Shown: positions 10,366-22,602, counted from the first letter of the stretch. The stretch is 64,000 nt of DNA from Salvator merianae (GCA_003586115.2 QVOM02000029.1:31650625-31714624); one strand, 5' to 3'. Numbers and translations are program-made. Notes: generated from the sequence alone by a model not told the origin.

Positions 10366-10483
10366 CTGCATCCAGACATCACATCACTTACTTATTATGC
10401 TATATTTGGACATTGCGGAATACCCATGCTTTATTCCGAAATATCCAAATATAGTGGAATAAGTAAGGGTCGTCTAGATGCAG
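10366..10483. mobile_element. Compact hairpin element
   Basis: CTGCATCCAGAC at 10366-10377 is mirrored by GTCTAGATGCAG at 10472-10483. Inside, ACTTACTTATT and CTATATTTGGA are mirrored by TCCAAATATAG and AATAAGTAAG. The whole 118 bases can form one long hairpin. No target duplication was identified. Confidence 0.75.
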
Positions 10484-10599
10484 CCTATGTCACTTTGTTA
10501 AAGTATGGCTTTGGCTAGGAATTGTGGGAGTTCTATCCCCCCACCCCAAAATAACTTTGCCAAACTTTAATCAATGAATTTATCTCTGCATGTATTTCT

Positions 10600-10765
10600 T
10601 ACGTTTATATCTTCCCTTTATTCCAAGGAGTGAAAGACAGGATACATCATTCTCTATCCACTCGCATTGTTATCCTCACAACAACACTGTAAGGTTGGTT
10701 AGGCGGAAAACTGGTGATTGCCCCAAGGCCATAGACTCCCAAGTGCATTTGTTATAGTTAGCCCT
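10600..10765 (-). mobile_element. Old MIR-like tRNA-SINE fragment
   Basis: ATCCTCACAACAACACTGTA followed by AAGGTTGGTTAGGC and CCCCAAGGCCATAG matches the middle of the lizard MIR-like SINE in reverse. A more complete plus-strand copy is at 26714-26940. It is heavily diverged. Confidence 0.6.
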
Positions 10766-11499
10766 GTCATTAGGTTGAGGAAAACCATGTATAGCACATG
10801 ATCTATCTTGTGCCCTATAAGTCAGTATCTTCTATTGCTCTCAAGGCTGTATCAATGCCAGTATGTTAAAGTAAGATTCAAATCCTTTTTGGTTACTGTA
10901 TAGATATGGAATGGGGGAGGATATGACCTGGTTCTTTGTCTTACTTGGAGCCTCTAAGCTAGCTTGCTGTTACCAGTTTTGAAGTACTCATCCATGTATA
11001 GACTAGAAGAGGGGGAGCCATTTTGGATTTTCCCTGCAGCAGTAGGATAACTGGGGTTAGTCCTAGTGAACTGGAATGTTAAGCTGCAGCAATTGAGGAA
11101 AATCCCTGAGGAGACAAGTCTAAGATGGGATGGATTCTGAGAAGAGCACCAAGCACTCTGGGGCCAGTCACTCTGTGCCTGTGTGATGGCATTGCGCATG
11201 TGCGCGATGTGACCCTGCCCATGGAGAGGAGGATAATGGTGGCTGCTGTATTTCACAGAGAAGTGAGTTGCCCACACTTTTTGCACAGGGCTTCCCTACT
11301 CCCAGGAGGCTCCAGGTGCCCTAGACAGCCTGGGCCAGCTTTCAGGTAAGGCACCTGACAATCCCAGACCTCTCTTAGCAGTTTGCCAACTTCTTATGAG
11401 CTGCAGTTCGGCACATCCCTAAGTTAGAGGCGCCTTTTCTATAAGACTTATTGGTAAAACAGTCACACCTGTGAAGGTTATGGTTTGGTTGAAGAAGGG

Positions 11500-11685
11500 A
11501 CTGTTGCTTGGCCATAGGGCACAAGCTTTGCAAGCAGAAATCCCAGGTTCAGTTCATACCATTCTGAAGAAAGAACTGTGTTTGAAACTCAGACCTTAAA
11601 GAAGCGCCACCAATCTATGTCGACACTCAAAGCTGAGTAAACGAATAACTGGTTCTGTCTAAGGCAGTTTCCTATGACCAGTACG
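11500..11685 (+). mobile_element. Old tRNA-derived SINE
   Basis: GGCCATAGGGCACAAGC with TTTGCAAGCAGAAATCCCAG and GTTCAGTTCATACC resembles a decayed tRNA-like head ending in a box B. The downstream TGAGTAAACGAATAACTGG and CTAAGGCAGTTTCCTATG resemble the body and tail of a common lizard SINE (GGCAGCTTCMTATG-type ending). It is too decayed to be active. Confidence 0.6.
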
Positions 11686-11716
11686 TTTAGTAACAGAATG
11701 TGCATGCAGCAAGTCT

Positions 11717-11738
11717 TAAAAAAAAAAAAAAAAAAAAA
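11717..11738. repeat. Poly-A run
   Basis: An uninterrupted run of more than 20 A. It may be a retroelement tail, but the preceding sequence is not recognised. Confidence 0.9.
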
Positions 11739-11739
11739 G

Positions 11740-13070
11740 CTCCTGGCTGCCGCTATACCTGCAGAAACCTGTCCTAGTTAATGAAGTAATTGCAATCAAA
11801 AAAATGATTCATTCAGGGCTTATAGTATTACAGCTAGCTCCAAAGTGAGGGCTTCATTAAGCCACACCCTATTATGACACTGTAAAAGTTGCCTGGCAGG
11901 TTTCAGCTGCCTTCATTGCGTATGGCAAAATGCATATTTTAAAAAAGCCTACCCTAGTATTTAGGCACAACTCACACACGCAGACGCACACCCGAGACAA
12001 AATGCTACCAGGCAGTGCAACGGCTGCCGGCTTCCTGTGGCCGATAGGAGACATGCGTTGCCATAACGGCATTGCAGACAGAGCCTGTGAACACATGCCT
12101 GGTTTGATTGTTTAATTACGGCTTCAAAAGAAACTGCTCAAAATAGTTGTTTTGCATTGTGAGAATTCTTTTTATCTGGGCGGAGATAACGCTGATGGGC
12201 TTGCCTTTCCCATGCCATTGTTGGAGTTCTGAAGAGACGAAAGGTCATAAATCTTGGTTCTGATCTATGCTGCAAGGATTTTACACAAAACCAAAGCAAG
12301 CTTTTGGGACTGTACTTTAAAAGGTCAATTCTGCTCCCGAAACTACTTGAAAAAGATGATTCTAGTCATGTGGTCTGAGTTTCAAAGGAGAAGGATGCAC
12401 ACAACGCTAAATGCACTGGCTAATTACATTGAGTATTTTTACTCAGTAGTCAATAGTCAAGTTTATTGATTAGTCATATGACCATACCAAAAGGATGCAC
12501 ACAAATACAAGTACAATGATGTAAAAATACATAAGACCAGAAACAAGATAATACTATGATCAGTTGTCCCCATTATTTTCACTCTTTAGTTGGAGTTGGG
12601 TGCAAATGGAGTTTGAGTTGCTCTGCTGTGTTTGACGGAACAGAACCCCTTTAAATGATCAGATGTAGCAACCTGCTGAACACCACGTAGATGGTGTCTG
12701 CCATACTTGATGTCTAAGGAACCAGAAACGGCAGGAGTTTTGGATGGCACATGGAAACCTGAAAAACAGGTGATATCTCTCCCTGCATCTGCTGTTGTCC
12801 CTCCCAAACCAAAGTCTGGAAGACTACCATTTGCTAACTAAGCATGCTGCTGATCAACCTGCAGAAGCACACCATGGTGGAACTGGGTATGTTCAATCCT
12901 TGTGGAAGATGCTGCAGACAGGCACTCCTGCAGCCATTCTTTGCAGAGAAGTATCCATGCACGTTCTCCAAGGGGTGCCAAACTGTCTAAGAGTACCAGC
13001 CAAAACCACCATGCCAAATTCTTTGCATACGTGGTGATCAAACCATATGTTTGTTGTCAGGGCATGATAA
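11740..13070. other. Unassigned non-coding stretch
   Basis: No gene or well-supported repeat. The sequence around 12435-12500, with CAAGTTTATTGATTAGTCAT and ATGACCATACC, could be the end of a very old LINE, but there is no translation to support it. Confidence 0.35.
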
Positions 13071-13074
13071 CATG

Positions 13075-13268
13075 CCTGGGGGGAGAGACAGGCAGGATGC
13101 CTCTAAAGTCCATTATCAGGGAGTGGAGAGCAGGCGAAGGTTTTGCCTTTTAATTCTGCTTGCGAATTAATTGCTTGTGAAGCAATTGGTGGGCCACTGT
13201 GTGAGACAGGATGCTGGACTAGATGGGCTGTGGCCTGATCCACCAGTGCTCCTTTTATGTCCTTATGT
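13075..13268 (+). mobile_element. CR1-like LINE tail
   Basis: The 3' UTR blocks are in order: GGAGAGACAGGCAGGATGCC, GAAGGTTTTGCCTTTTAATT, GGTGGGCCACTGTGTGAGAC, GATGCTGGACTAGATGGGC, then a tail with TTTTATGTCCTTATGT. The family in this window ends in TTCTTATG repeats, the CR1-type octamer ending. Only the tail is present, as usual for 5'-truncated copies. Confidence 0.88.
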
Positions 13269-13915
13269 AACAATTGCCCTCCCTCAATATTGTTCCCTCC
13301 TCTGCAAATGGCATTCTGTAACATGATGCCTCTGATTATGGAAAGACTATTTTAAAGTAGGTACACTCAATTTGATGTCCTTCTGTTCCTTTTCTATCTC
13401 TATGAAACTCTGGCTGCTCTCTTGCCTGGGAACAAGATAGATTTTTATACCAACAGAGAGCAAAGCAAGTGTTACAGGCCTAAGAAATCTCTGCTGGCAG
13501 GGGCAAGTCGAGGCACACAGTGCCAGTGGCAAACCTGCCATTACCTAGATCACCAGTAAAAGCTGTGGGCAAGTATTCCAGAGCAAAGCTTTCCTTTGAA
13601 GCTATTATGGAACATGCTCTGCTTGTGAGGGTTGCAGGAAGGTTTTGAGTCATAACTCCCTCATAAATTCTCATGCTTGCTGTAGCTTGCACGGCTTATG
13701 AGTTACTTGGGGAGAAAAAGAAGTTGTGGGGAGGAGGGTGGGTGCAGGAACTGTTCTGCTAGTCGCCGTCCAGATGATCAGAGCTGCTGAAACAAACAGA
13801 TTGAAACATTCTCATAAAATAATTCAAAAAATAACCTCATAAAAGCCTGTTTCATGACACTAAAATCAAAGGCACCCACATTCCAGAGAAGCTGAGAACT
13901 GGGAGATCCCAGGGA
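13269..13915. other. Unassigned non-coding stretch
   Basis: No transposon end, tRNA head or exon was recognised between the CR1 tail and the next foldback element. Only short open frames are present. Confidence 0.4.
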
Positions 13916-13917
13916 GG

Positions 13918-14263
13918 GCCTGTTCACGCTTACTTGCTAGTGAGTGTCTGCACTCTCACTAGCAAAGTGTGTCCGCACTCCACAGCAGCCAGCGGTGTCT
14001 GCAGATGCTCCGAAATGCTATTAGCTATGGGCAGCTAAAACGTTGTCCATAGCTTAACAGGAAACAGCCGGCCTGCTCCTGGTCAGTAGAGTTCACACCT
14101 GCTTCCGGGTGCAAACACTGCAGGGCCGTGGCTGCACAGTTGCGCACTGTGTCCCTGGTCACCATGGCAACGGCCAGACTTTTCTGTGGCTGCTGTCATG
14201 GTGAGCAGGCATGCATTTGCACTGCAAGTGCTGGAGGTCTAGCACTTTCAGTGTGAATAGATG
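13918..14263. mobile_element. Possible foldback element, GGCCTGTTCAC ends
   Basis: GGCCTGTTCACGCTTACTTG at the left and GTGTGAATAGATGCC at the right are roughly inverted. The ends resemble the GGGCCTATTCGCA element at 58248-59094, and both contain CTTGCTAG-type and CCATGGCAAC segments. No matching target duplication. Confidence 0.45.
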
Positions 14264-15050
14264 CCACACTGCTGGGTCTTGAGCAGCTTAGAATGGTGTC
14301 ATTATACCATTCTAACCTGGCCAGTGCCAAAAGGCCCTGAAATCCCTGACTGCTCAATGCCCCTTACCTCTTCTAACCCCAAACTACCTTTATTTCCAGA
14401 GTCAGATGTGGATCCTGCCACATGCCCACGGGCCTCGTTTCAAGGCATCCTGGAAAGGCCACGGCTGCAGGCCATGGTTACACCTGCCATTCCACGGGGT
14501 TGTGCAATTGACTGCTTCCCTGGTCAGTTTCAGGGCTGCAGGGGATGCTCCTGTACAGCGGTTTTTATGGCCTTTAGCAACCACCGCTTCCCTCTTCCAT
14601 TAAGCTTCAGCAGCTACATGGCTACTGCCAGCCAAATTCTTGGAACAGGGCATCATAAGGGAGGAAAATCCTGCTCTCTCTTCAGCAGACCCCATCCCCT
14701 GCCTCAGCCTGACACCAGGGGCTTCAGGGCATGAAGATGCATGAAGATACATAAATGCCCTACCCTTGGTGCAGCCACCCATCACCTTGAAAGCAACTCA
14801 TGTGACTGTCTGACCGTGGCCACCCAAGCTTTGAGTTTTGAAGAGGCCAGTTTTTTAAATAGGAAGGTGGTTCACCTACTGCAATTACACTGAGCCTATG
14901 CAAACAATGGTGCTAAGCGCAAAACCCAGCAGTTCTGTACTTCTCTGATAATGGTGACCAACTCCAGCTGAATTCATTTCAGGAGTTCACCTTCCCTAAA
15001 TAGGGTCTCAGGCTCATGGGAGTCATTGTCTCCACTATCTAAAGGCCACT
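14264..15050. other. Unassigned non-coding stretch
   Basis: A 157-codon plus frame (14261-14734) has ordinary composition, no recognised domain and no splice context. It is treated as chance. No repeat family was recognised. Confidence 0.35.
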
Positions 15051-15054
15051 ATAT

Positions 15055-15320
15055 ATAAGAACATAAGAAGAGCCTGGTTGGATCATGTACGGCCCATCTA
15101 GTCCAGCAGTCTGTTTCACACAGTGGTCCACCAATTGCTTCTGGGCACTCTCAAGCAGAATAAAAGGGAAAACCTTCACCTGCTCTCAACTCCCTGCAAA
15201 TGGCCTTTAGAGGCATCCTGCCTGACTCTCCACTCTGGAGGCAGTACCTAGGCATCCATTCTAGTAGCCATTGATACACCTGACCTCCATGAATCTGTCC
15301 AATCTGTTGTTTCTTCAGTC
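15055..15320 (-). mobile_element. CR1-like LINE tail
   Basis: On plus it begins ATAAGAACATAAGAAGAGCC, the reverse of the TTCTTATG-type tail. It continues through CATCTAGTCCAGCAGTCTG, CACAGTGGTCCACCAATTGC, TTCACCTGCTCTCAACTCCC and the C-terminal coding end (CCATGAATCTGTCCAATCTG). The layout is the same as 35437-35617 and 38075-38640. Confidence 0.9.
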
Positions 15321-15740
15321 AAAGGCCAGGATAAATAGATGTTTCTTCACTGATTTCCTGAATATATAAAAAGGGAAGGTGCCTGGCACACCTCAGGGTG
15401 TGTGTGGGAGACTATTCCATATTATTATAATATTGCATGGCAGTGTTTCTTTCTTTCTCTGGCTTTTCCTGCCTACCCTTCAACCTTCCAAACCTGAAAG
15501 GGATAGTTTTCTTATAAGACAAAAGAAAATGGAAAACGCTGCTACACACCCACATTTCACTTCACAGATAAAAGTGTGATAAAGATTTGGGATTTGAGAA
15601 CTTAATAGTAGAAAACAACATCTAGCAGTTCAAAACAAACAAACAAACAAACCCAAATTGGAAAAAGTGACATCAGATACAGGTGCAATTGATAAAGCTG
15701 CAAAATTCAATAACCAGAGTCCATTTTTGAGTTGGTGGTG

Positions 15741-15985
15741 AACATAAGTAGGAAAACACTCAACTCATCTAGTCCAGCATCCTGGCTCACACAGTGGCCC
15801 ACTAATTGCTTCTAGGCATGCTCAAGCAGAAGACAGAGGCACTAGCTTCACCTGCTCTCTGCAAATGGCCTTCAGAGACACCCTGCTTGTCCCTCCAACC
15901 CAGAGGAGGTACCTGAGTATTCATTCTAGAAGCCATGGATATACCTGCCCTCCATGCATTATCCCCTATATTCAGTACAGTCAAA
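15741..15985 (-). mobile_element. CR1-like LINE tail
   Basis: GAACATAAGTAGGAAAACAC is followed by CATCTAGTCCAGCATCCTGG, CACACAGTGGCCCACTAATT, CTTCACCTGCTCTCTGCAAA and ACCTGCCCTCCATGCATTA. It lies about 420 bases from another CR1 copy in the same orientation. The two differ throughout, so they are separate insertions. Confidence 0.85.
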
Positions 15986-16272
15986 TTTCATGTGGGTTTG
16001 CATAAAATCACAGCCTTAGAGATAGTTCTACTCATTCTGACTTCCTGTTAGCTGACTTCCTCTCCCTTCCAGCTGCCACAATGGGCATCAGCCATCACTG
16101 TATCCATCTTTATATTCTTTTCTCCTCTCTTTCTCCTTCTATCTCCAGTCATCCCAGAGCAGATAGTAACAGTTAGTGCTACTGTTTGCCCCAACCTGAC
16201 TTCCTCTCTCCTTCCTGAGCTTGCTGATCTTCACCACCAACAATGGGCATTTCTACTCTTACCCTTCGGTGA

Positions 16273-16833
16273 TCCATATCTGCTGGTCTGCAATAAGTAA
16301 TCCATTCCAAGATGGGTTGGATTGCGCTTGGACCAGAACAAGTCTGACTGCACTGAGATGGCCTGTTCCAGCCCAGCCCCTGCATTGGTCCCAAAGCTCA
16401 CGCGAGCTCTGGAGTTGGCCTTCAGAACTCTGATGACTAGGAACAAAATGTTCCTGTCTCAGAGCCCTTGAGGGACCCATTTTGGCAGCGCACCTTGTTG
16501 TGCCACTGAAATGGATCCCCCATGGTAAATGGGAATGCAGAGACATGGGCCTTCTATACATCTCCTGGTCCAGTTTATCATCAGCATTCCAGATCTGGAC
16601 GGGCTGGTGCATGGGCTGGACTGGGACAGGCCAGCCTAATGCAGATGGCCTTCTTCTAGTCCAAGTGCAATCTATCATTTTTGGTCTCTTAATCTGGATT
16701 ATGCTCCATTTGGTGCAGATGGAGCATTCCAACCGGGGGGCAGTGCCTCCCTTAAATTGGTCAAACATGCAGAAGGGAGGTCCCTGGACCCTTCTTACTT
16801 AGACTGTTTGAAGGGTAAGTGCAGAAAGGCCCA
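16273..16833. mobile_element. TTCTGCAC-family DNA element copy
   Basis: The right end reads GGTAAGTGCAGAAAGGCCC, the inverse of the family's GGCCTTTCTGCACTTACC end. The interior shares GATGGCCTGTTCCAGCCC, GGTCCCAAAGCTCA, GGAACAAAATGTTCC and ATGGATCCCCCATGGTA with 9190-9680, 30789-31302 and 32506-33026. The left end is unclear and no target duplication was seen. Confidence 0.65.
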
Positions 16834-17039
16834 ATTTCGTCTGCAGAGATTGGTCAAAGGAAGCTGATATAACACCCAGCAAATTAGTATTGAGACTTTC
16901 TGCTGGGTTGCCCAGAACACAATAAAGGAAATTAGCATTATTTTCCTGAAGATCCAGGAGGAACAGTACAGCATTCAGTGGAAGCAATGCCTAGATAAAT
17001 AAATGTATATAGGATTAAACCTCTGGTTGCCAGTTAACT

Positions 17040-17425
17040 ATTAGATCAGGTTCAAGATCGTATACTTGGCATATACGGCTCTAAATAACTTGAGATCATG
17101 GTATCTTAAAGAATGCCTCATTCATTATAACCCTGGAAGAGCCCTGAGATCCTGGGGGTCCCATGAAATACAGAATGCTGCCTTATAGAATGCAGGCCTT
17201 CTCTGTGGTAGCACCTTCTATATGAAATGCCCCCTTTCTGCTATTCGTGAAGCTGCTACGTGGACAGCCTTTAGGCACTTGCTAAAGAGCTTCCTCAATA
17301 CCCAAGCATTTCCTGTGTGAATGTTTGTTTCTTCCATGATTCACCCATTTTAATGTGTTTTTAATTGCTGGGTTTTCTGTTTGTGTGGTTTTAGCCCTTG
17401 TTTGTAATCTTGTAAACTGCTTTGA
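17040..17425 (+). mobile_element. L2-like LINE C-terminus
   Basis: One plus-strand frame from 17049 to 17321 reads FKIVYLAYTALNN and ends TAFRHLLKSFLNTQAFPV before a stop, with a single internal stop. This is the terminal region of L2-like ORF2 ('FKVLTFKALN ... FRKLLKTHLFRQAF'). TTGTAAACTGCTTTGAG near 17408 is the usual tail motif. The copy is truncated and inactive. Confidence 0.85.
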
Positions 17426-17529
17426 GCTTTTTTTTGTCTTCAGGTCTAGGGGCAGAAGCAAGTCCCCCTTCTCTGAAGCCTCTTGAAGCCACCCTGAGAG
17501 GGGAATGGGATACATTGCCTTCAGTATGG

Positions 17530-17765
17530 CATTTCAGCTTCTTACTGAGCTGCACCTCAGTTTTAATCTGAATTTGGTCCATCTTCAGAGCAAGAGAAGA
17601 CATCAACAAGATGACTAGCCTTTTTCTTTCTGCATTACCCATAGGGTAATTTATGGAGTAGGATAAGGTGAAAAGGAAACTCTCACTTTGCTGCTGTATT
17701 CCGACACTCTGAAGATGGATCAAATGTGGGTTTAAGCCTTAGATGTAGCTGGGGCCCTTGCCTCG
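17530..17765. mobile_element. Foldback element related to 5427-5650
   Basis: TTTGGTCCATCTTCAGAG near 17574 is mirrored by CTCTGAAGATGGATCAAA near 17705. Further inverted similarity runs outward through GTTTTAATCTGAA and GGGTTTAAGCC. The module order and sequence match the 5427-5650 element, which is more intact. The ends are degraded. Confidence 0.65.
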
Positions 17766-17769
17766 GCCT

Positions 17770-18980
17770 GCAGCAGCCATTTAACTGCTATGAGCCAAAC
17801 CAAGAGGCTGCCAGGGGCTGTTTCTATGCCTCCATGCACAGATGCCATGAGCACAGGGCACTAGCCTCTATGCAGCCAACAAACCTACCAGTCAGGACAG
17901 CAGTCATGTAAACTGCCTTTTTTGACAGACAGCCTTTGCCAGTGGCAGCTCCCCCCTCAGACTATTTGAGACACACCCACACCTGAACATGGTATGCATT
18001 CTTGAATAAGAACTACAGTACCAGCTTGGGTTCAATCCTCTGGCTTTTCCAGAAAGAGCTGAGAGGCAGATCCTTGTCTAGAACTTTAAAGAACTACTGG
18101 CCTCGCATGTAGACAACGGAAGGACAGAGGAGCTTGTGCACCTAATGTGAATAGTAATTTAACTAATGTGGTCTAAGCTATTTGAACCTGACTGCCAGAT
18201 ATTTTTACCGTTTGTGTTGACTAAACATCTGGGATAGGGGATTTCTGGCTCAAAAGTGCCAAAGACTAAACATATGCTCAGTAATTCCTTTCTGGGATTA
18301 CTCATGGTCTTAAAATTAACCATGTGTCCCTACACGTTGCAGAATTGGACAGCAAAGCTCACAGTCTGGCAGGATTAAACCCCAATGATATAAGGGACCA
18401 GCCCTGCTTCCAAAGTATGATGAGATTATTGTGCTGCAAAGCAGTTTCCAAAGTGTGATTCTGGGTCAAACATCTCAAAGATTTTCCTGTCTGATAGCCC
18501 TTCCTCCTCAGATGACTGCTAAGGACAGGGATGGGGAATATGTAGCCGAAGTCTGGTGCATTTGTTATTTTTTGATACCTCTTTTCTGTGGCTTTTATAG
18601 CTGAGGATGAAGAGACTAGCAGTTCACAAAAGGAACTTTTCTAAAGTCTACTTCCAGCTCTCTGTGTTTCTTTGGGTTCCTGATATCAACAGGAGCATTC
18701 AGCTTGGCATGAAGGCAAGCAGTTTTATCCTCAAAGTGCCTTGCAAATTTACCGCAGCAGGCCTCAGATGGCTCCAGTACTGGATTTTAGGGAGGTAGAT
18801 GACAACAGCCCTTTCACCACTCTAAAAAGCTCAGTTGGACAGCTACTTGAGGATGCAATATAGGTTGCAAAAGAAGCCTTTTCTGCAGCCTTCACTGCTA
18901 CAAATAGCCGTGCTCATGCTCTTTTATGCATGCTTAGCCATCTTCATAATGAGTAGCATACCACTCACACTCTTGTCATC
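17770..18980. other. Unassigned non-coding stretch
   Basis: No gene or recognisable repeat. Short frames only. Confidence 0.4.
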
Positions 18981-18989
18981 TCCTGGCCT

Positions 18990-19330
18990 ATTCCATCCCT
19001 CCAATTTCCTCAAAAAACCAAGGGCTCCGCAGTGACAGGGAGAACACTCAAGAGCAATTGCGTCGATGGCCCATCACGTCTCATTGCTCCATTATTCCAC
19101 AAGGGCCTCCACATGATCACCAACTTTGGCTTCTGGAAATTCTCCAAGAGCCTTCAGGAATACATCACATTCCATAAGTTTCTGGGGACAAAGCATCTTA
19201 ATGGGTGCTTGCAGGGAGTGAGTGCTGTTTTAATACCAGACTTCCATCAGGCGGTGGTCTGATTTCGTCAGCAGGGTAACCTTATCTCCCCAAGTATCCA
19301 GGCCACTTCTGCCCCATGTGCTGGTCACAG
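18990..19330 (-). mobile_element. L2-like LINE, endonuclease end and linker
   Basis: A single minus-strand frame with three stops reads SDHRLMEVWY, then KALGEFPEAKVGDHVEALVE and WSNET.WAIDAIA. SDH is the conserved end motif of the LINE AP-endonuclease domain. WN...IDAIAP is the conserved block before the reverse transcriptase in squamate L2-like elements. The copy holds only this internal part. Confidence 0.7.
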
Positions 19331-19616
19331 ACATTTCATATAGCTGGGAATGGGTTTAGCCATTCATCGCAAGCTGCAACCAGCCAGTTATGTGTATTTA
19401 CCCACATATGTGTTTCATAGACAAATAAAGCAGAGGGAGGGGTTCTGCAGTTGTGGTTGCCGTATCTTCTAAAGGACATTGCAGAACCGTAAAATGTGAA
19501 AATAGGGTCCGCCAAAACTATTAAGGGAGTGTGTCCCCTATAAGGACAGGCTACACTTTTAAAACTTTTTACCTTAAAAGAGGAAAGGGAAATAATGGGA
19601 CACAGACATTGTCTTT

Positions 19617-20045
19617 GGTCATTAAGTCGTGTACGACTCTTCACGACTCCAGGGCCCACAGCACGCCAAGCCCTTCTGTCCTCTGCTGTCTCATGAGTTT
19701 GCCCAAGTTCGTTGCTTCCATGGCTCTATCTATCCATCTCATCCTCTGCCATCCTTATCTCCTTTTGCCTTCAGTCTTTCCCAGCATTGGGGTCTTTTCC
19801 AATGAGTCCTGTCTTCTAATTATGTGGCCAAAGTATCTGAGCTTCAGCCTCAGTATTTTTCCTTCCAGTGAACAGTCAGGGTTGATTTTCTTTAGGATTG
19901 ACTGATTCAATCTCCTTGGAGTCCAAGGGACTCTTCAAAAGTCTTCTCCAGCACCAGAATTCGAAAGAGACGATTTTTTGGCACTCAGTCTTCTTCATGG
20001 TCCAACACAGCCACACATTACTACTGAACAGACAGGCAGCATAGG
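19617..20045 (-). mobile_element. BovB (RTE clade) LINE 3' end
   Basis: The plus strand carries AAGTCGTGTACGACTCTTCA, CACGCCAAGCCCTTCTGTCC, GGGTCTTTTCCAATGAGTC, GTGGCCAAAGTATCTGAG and CTTTAGGATTGACTG, all hallmarks of BovB in reverse. The minus translation 19876-20085 contains FEFWCWRRLLKSP and ESVNPKENQP, close to the BovB C-terminus (FELWCWRRLL...ILKEI.P). It is 5'-truncated. BovB is known to be abundant in squamates and ruminants and is linked to horizontal transfer. Confidence 0.95.
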
Positions 20046-20059
20046 TGTGTATAACATTC

Positions 20060-22565
20060 TCTCTTTCTCTCTCTGAATGACACAAAGCATAAAATTATGG
20101 TCTGAGGGCACTGCCACTCAAGACCAGAGGAATGGTGATTTTTAAAAGGGAATGGATAAAAATGACCTTCCACACGACCCATTTTCACATACCCAACATG
20201 TGGGGCCCATAAATACGTTGCCTTTTTAAGTTTACCTGCTTCCTTTAGTGTAGGCAGTTATTGCTGGGCTCTGATTCATGCAGGGAAGAGAGGCGAGAAG
20301 CAATTTTGCAAGAAAGTGCCTTTTGCTGCAGTGAACCGGAAGTAGGATAGCTATGAATTGATGATCTGTTTAATGCAAAGAAAGGCACCCACTGCCAGTT
20401 GCTGCCTCTCCCCTCCCAACACAAACTGGAGCTCAGGGGTACCTGCCTACACTTAAGAGGAATCAGATAGCCTTTAAAAAGCTATGCTCTTTCTGCCTGG
20501 AAAATCCAGGCAGAGCTAGATCATATGTTTTCAGTGTTCCTTGGGATGAAGCCAGGAAGATTGTAGATCTTCAGCTGCCAGGCCCAAGAACTCATCAAAT
20601 TCTGCCATCACAATGATGAACTGAAACAGATGACACCAATGGATTTGGCTGGCTGGGTTAAAGCAAAATGGCTACCAGTGTGAGATCTTGATATGTGGAC
20701 TGGTAAGGGCAAGGAAAATAAAGGCCCCATAAGCTGCCCTGTGGACGGGGCAGCCCCCCCATGTGGTGAAACCAAACACACTCACTGTGGGGTCCCATCA
20801 GCTCTTGGAATCCCCAGAAAGGCTGCTTTTCCATGAAGGAAGTGCGGCAACCAGACAGGGCTCATTGACCTTGCAAGCTAATCCAGATGTATGAGAGCAT
20901 CCCCGCCGGTGAGAACAACATCCGTCAAACAGTCAGAAGAATGCAAATCATTCTATGGCAGGGGAGAGGAGAAGAGGAAGAAGGCAGTGCTGATGGCAGC
21001 AACAGAGAGATGGTGAGTCTGCCAGACTGCCTGCACTCCAAGTCCCAGAATTGTGACGGAGGCAAAAATGGGATCCTCTACCCATTTCCCCGATATGCTC
21101 CAGGCTCAGACAAAAACCAGCCCAGCCCAGCAGCTGTCAATCCTACTGCAAGGTAAATCTTCCACTCACAGTGAGGTAAGCGAACAGGCTTGTTGGCAGC
21201 CCCAGGGAGGCTGGGACAGTGCCATCACTCATCACCTGCCACACCCACAGAGAGGCAAACCTCTTGGGCTTTGGGAAGAATGCATGGGTGTAGGGGCTCA
21301 CTCCATATGACTAAAACACAGGGCCCCTTCCCTATTTATAAAGCTCCTTCATCACCCTGGAGGCCCTGGTCTGTGGCTTTCTCTTAGACAGCCAGAGTGT
21401 ACAATAATACCGGAGAAATAATAAAAAATGGTTTGCAATCTGAGTGGAATTACCATCACTCCATAACACTATTAGTAATGATTGGGTGTGTGTAAAAGGC
21501 CATTTCAAATGTCTTTGAGACCAAGCCTCTAAATAATCAGACATGATTTCTTTGTCATTTATAGGCCGGGCTGGTACCAAGCGAAGACCCAGCATCAGGT
21601 CAAGCAGTGACATCACTCTGTGACCTGCCTTGGCAACAGGTGGTCCCACCCCCTCTAAGCTCTGAAAAAAAACCAGGAGCAGCAGCCAGGACAGAGCAAG
21701 ATGAGCTGAGATAAGCACTCACCGTGGAAGGACCAGGCTTCCAAGGTGTTCCACACCAAGACCTCAGAAGCCTCCTTTCAGCAGAGAGGAGACATAAATA
21801 GTTCTTCCCTCTGGCCATCATTGTGTCAAGAGTAACCTGCAGGCAGATGCAACAAAGAAGGTGCACTGCCCAGGCCCGGAAATCCTAGAGACGAAGCCTG
21901 GCATGTTAGACAATAGCTATCTTTTGCTATTTTGTCAGAAGCAATCTTTGGGATCAAAAATGTCAATGGCCACACCTGAGAAAATGTGTCACAGAATGAC
22001 TCACCAGCGTTTTTAAAAAGGTGCTTGCTTTGCACTGTCTGGAAGGGCCTGACTCAAACGGGGAAAAAACCTGTCTCATTCTTGTCTCTTTGAGCGAAAA
22101 AGCATCAGGCCGTGTCGTGCCACTTTCCCTGATTCCGTCCTACTGTATGACTTTGCAGGGCTGCTAACGTGGACGGAACAAAAAGATTTCTTCCAATGGC
22201 TTCTGACAGGCGACTCAAGTAGGCCAGCAATTCCTAAAAGGCTCGTATTATTATATGGTTCACATGTGCCTCCTCTTCTAATTCATGCAGACAAGGAATT
22301 TCAGAATGCAAGCGCTTAGCTTAGAATGTCCTGTATTATTCATAAGGTGAACATGGCAAAATAAGGGAGAGCAAGAAAGAAAGGGGGAGGGAAGGAACTT
22401 TCATTCACTTCTCTTAATTTTAGTAATGCTTATGAGAGCCTAGCAAGGCCAGTAACAACACGCAGCACCTACCAAAAAAATGTCATGCAGAGTGTACTGT
22501 CAATCTATGGAAAAGTTCCTTTTTAAGCCTACCACCTTCACGAGCTTGATCTCAGCTAAGAACTG
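20060..22565. other. Unassigned non-coding stretch
   Basis: Two and a half kilobases without a recognised repeat or exon. Several 60-130-codon frames exist on both strands (for example 21332-21718 minus) but have no domain or splice signals. Short runs such as GAGAGCAAGAAAGAAAGGG occur near 22366. Confidence 0.35.
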
Positions 22566-22570
22566 TCTTT

Positions 22571-22602
<32 letters not shown>

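Noticed and set aside
16259..16768. 169-codon minus frame
   Set aside because: It lies within a TTCTGCAC-family element. No domain, and related copies do not keep the frame.
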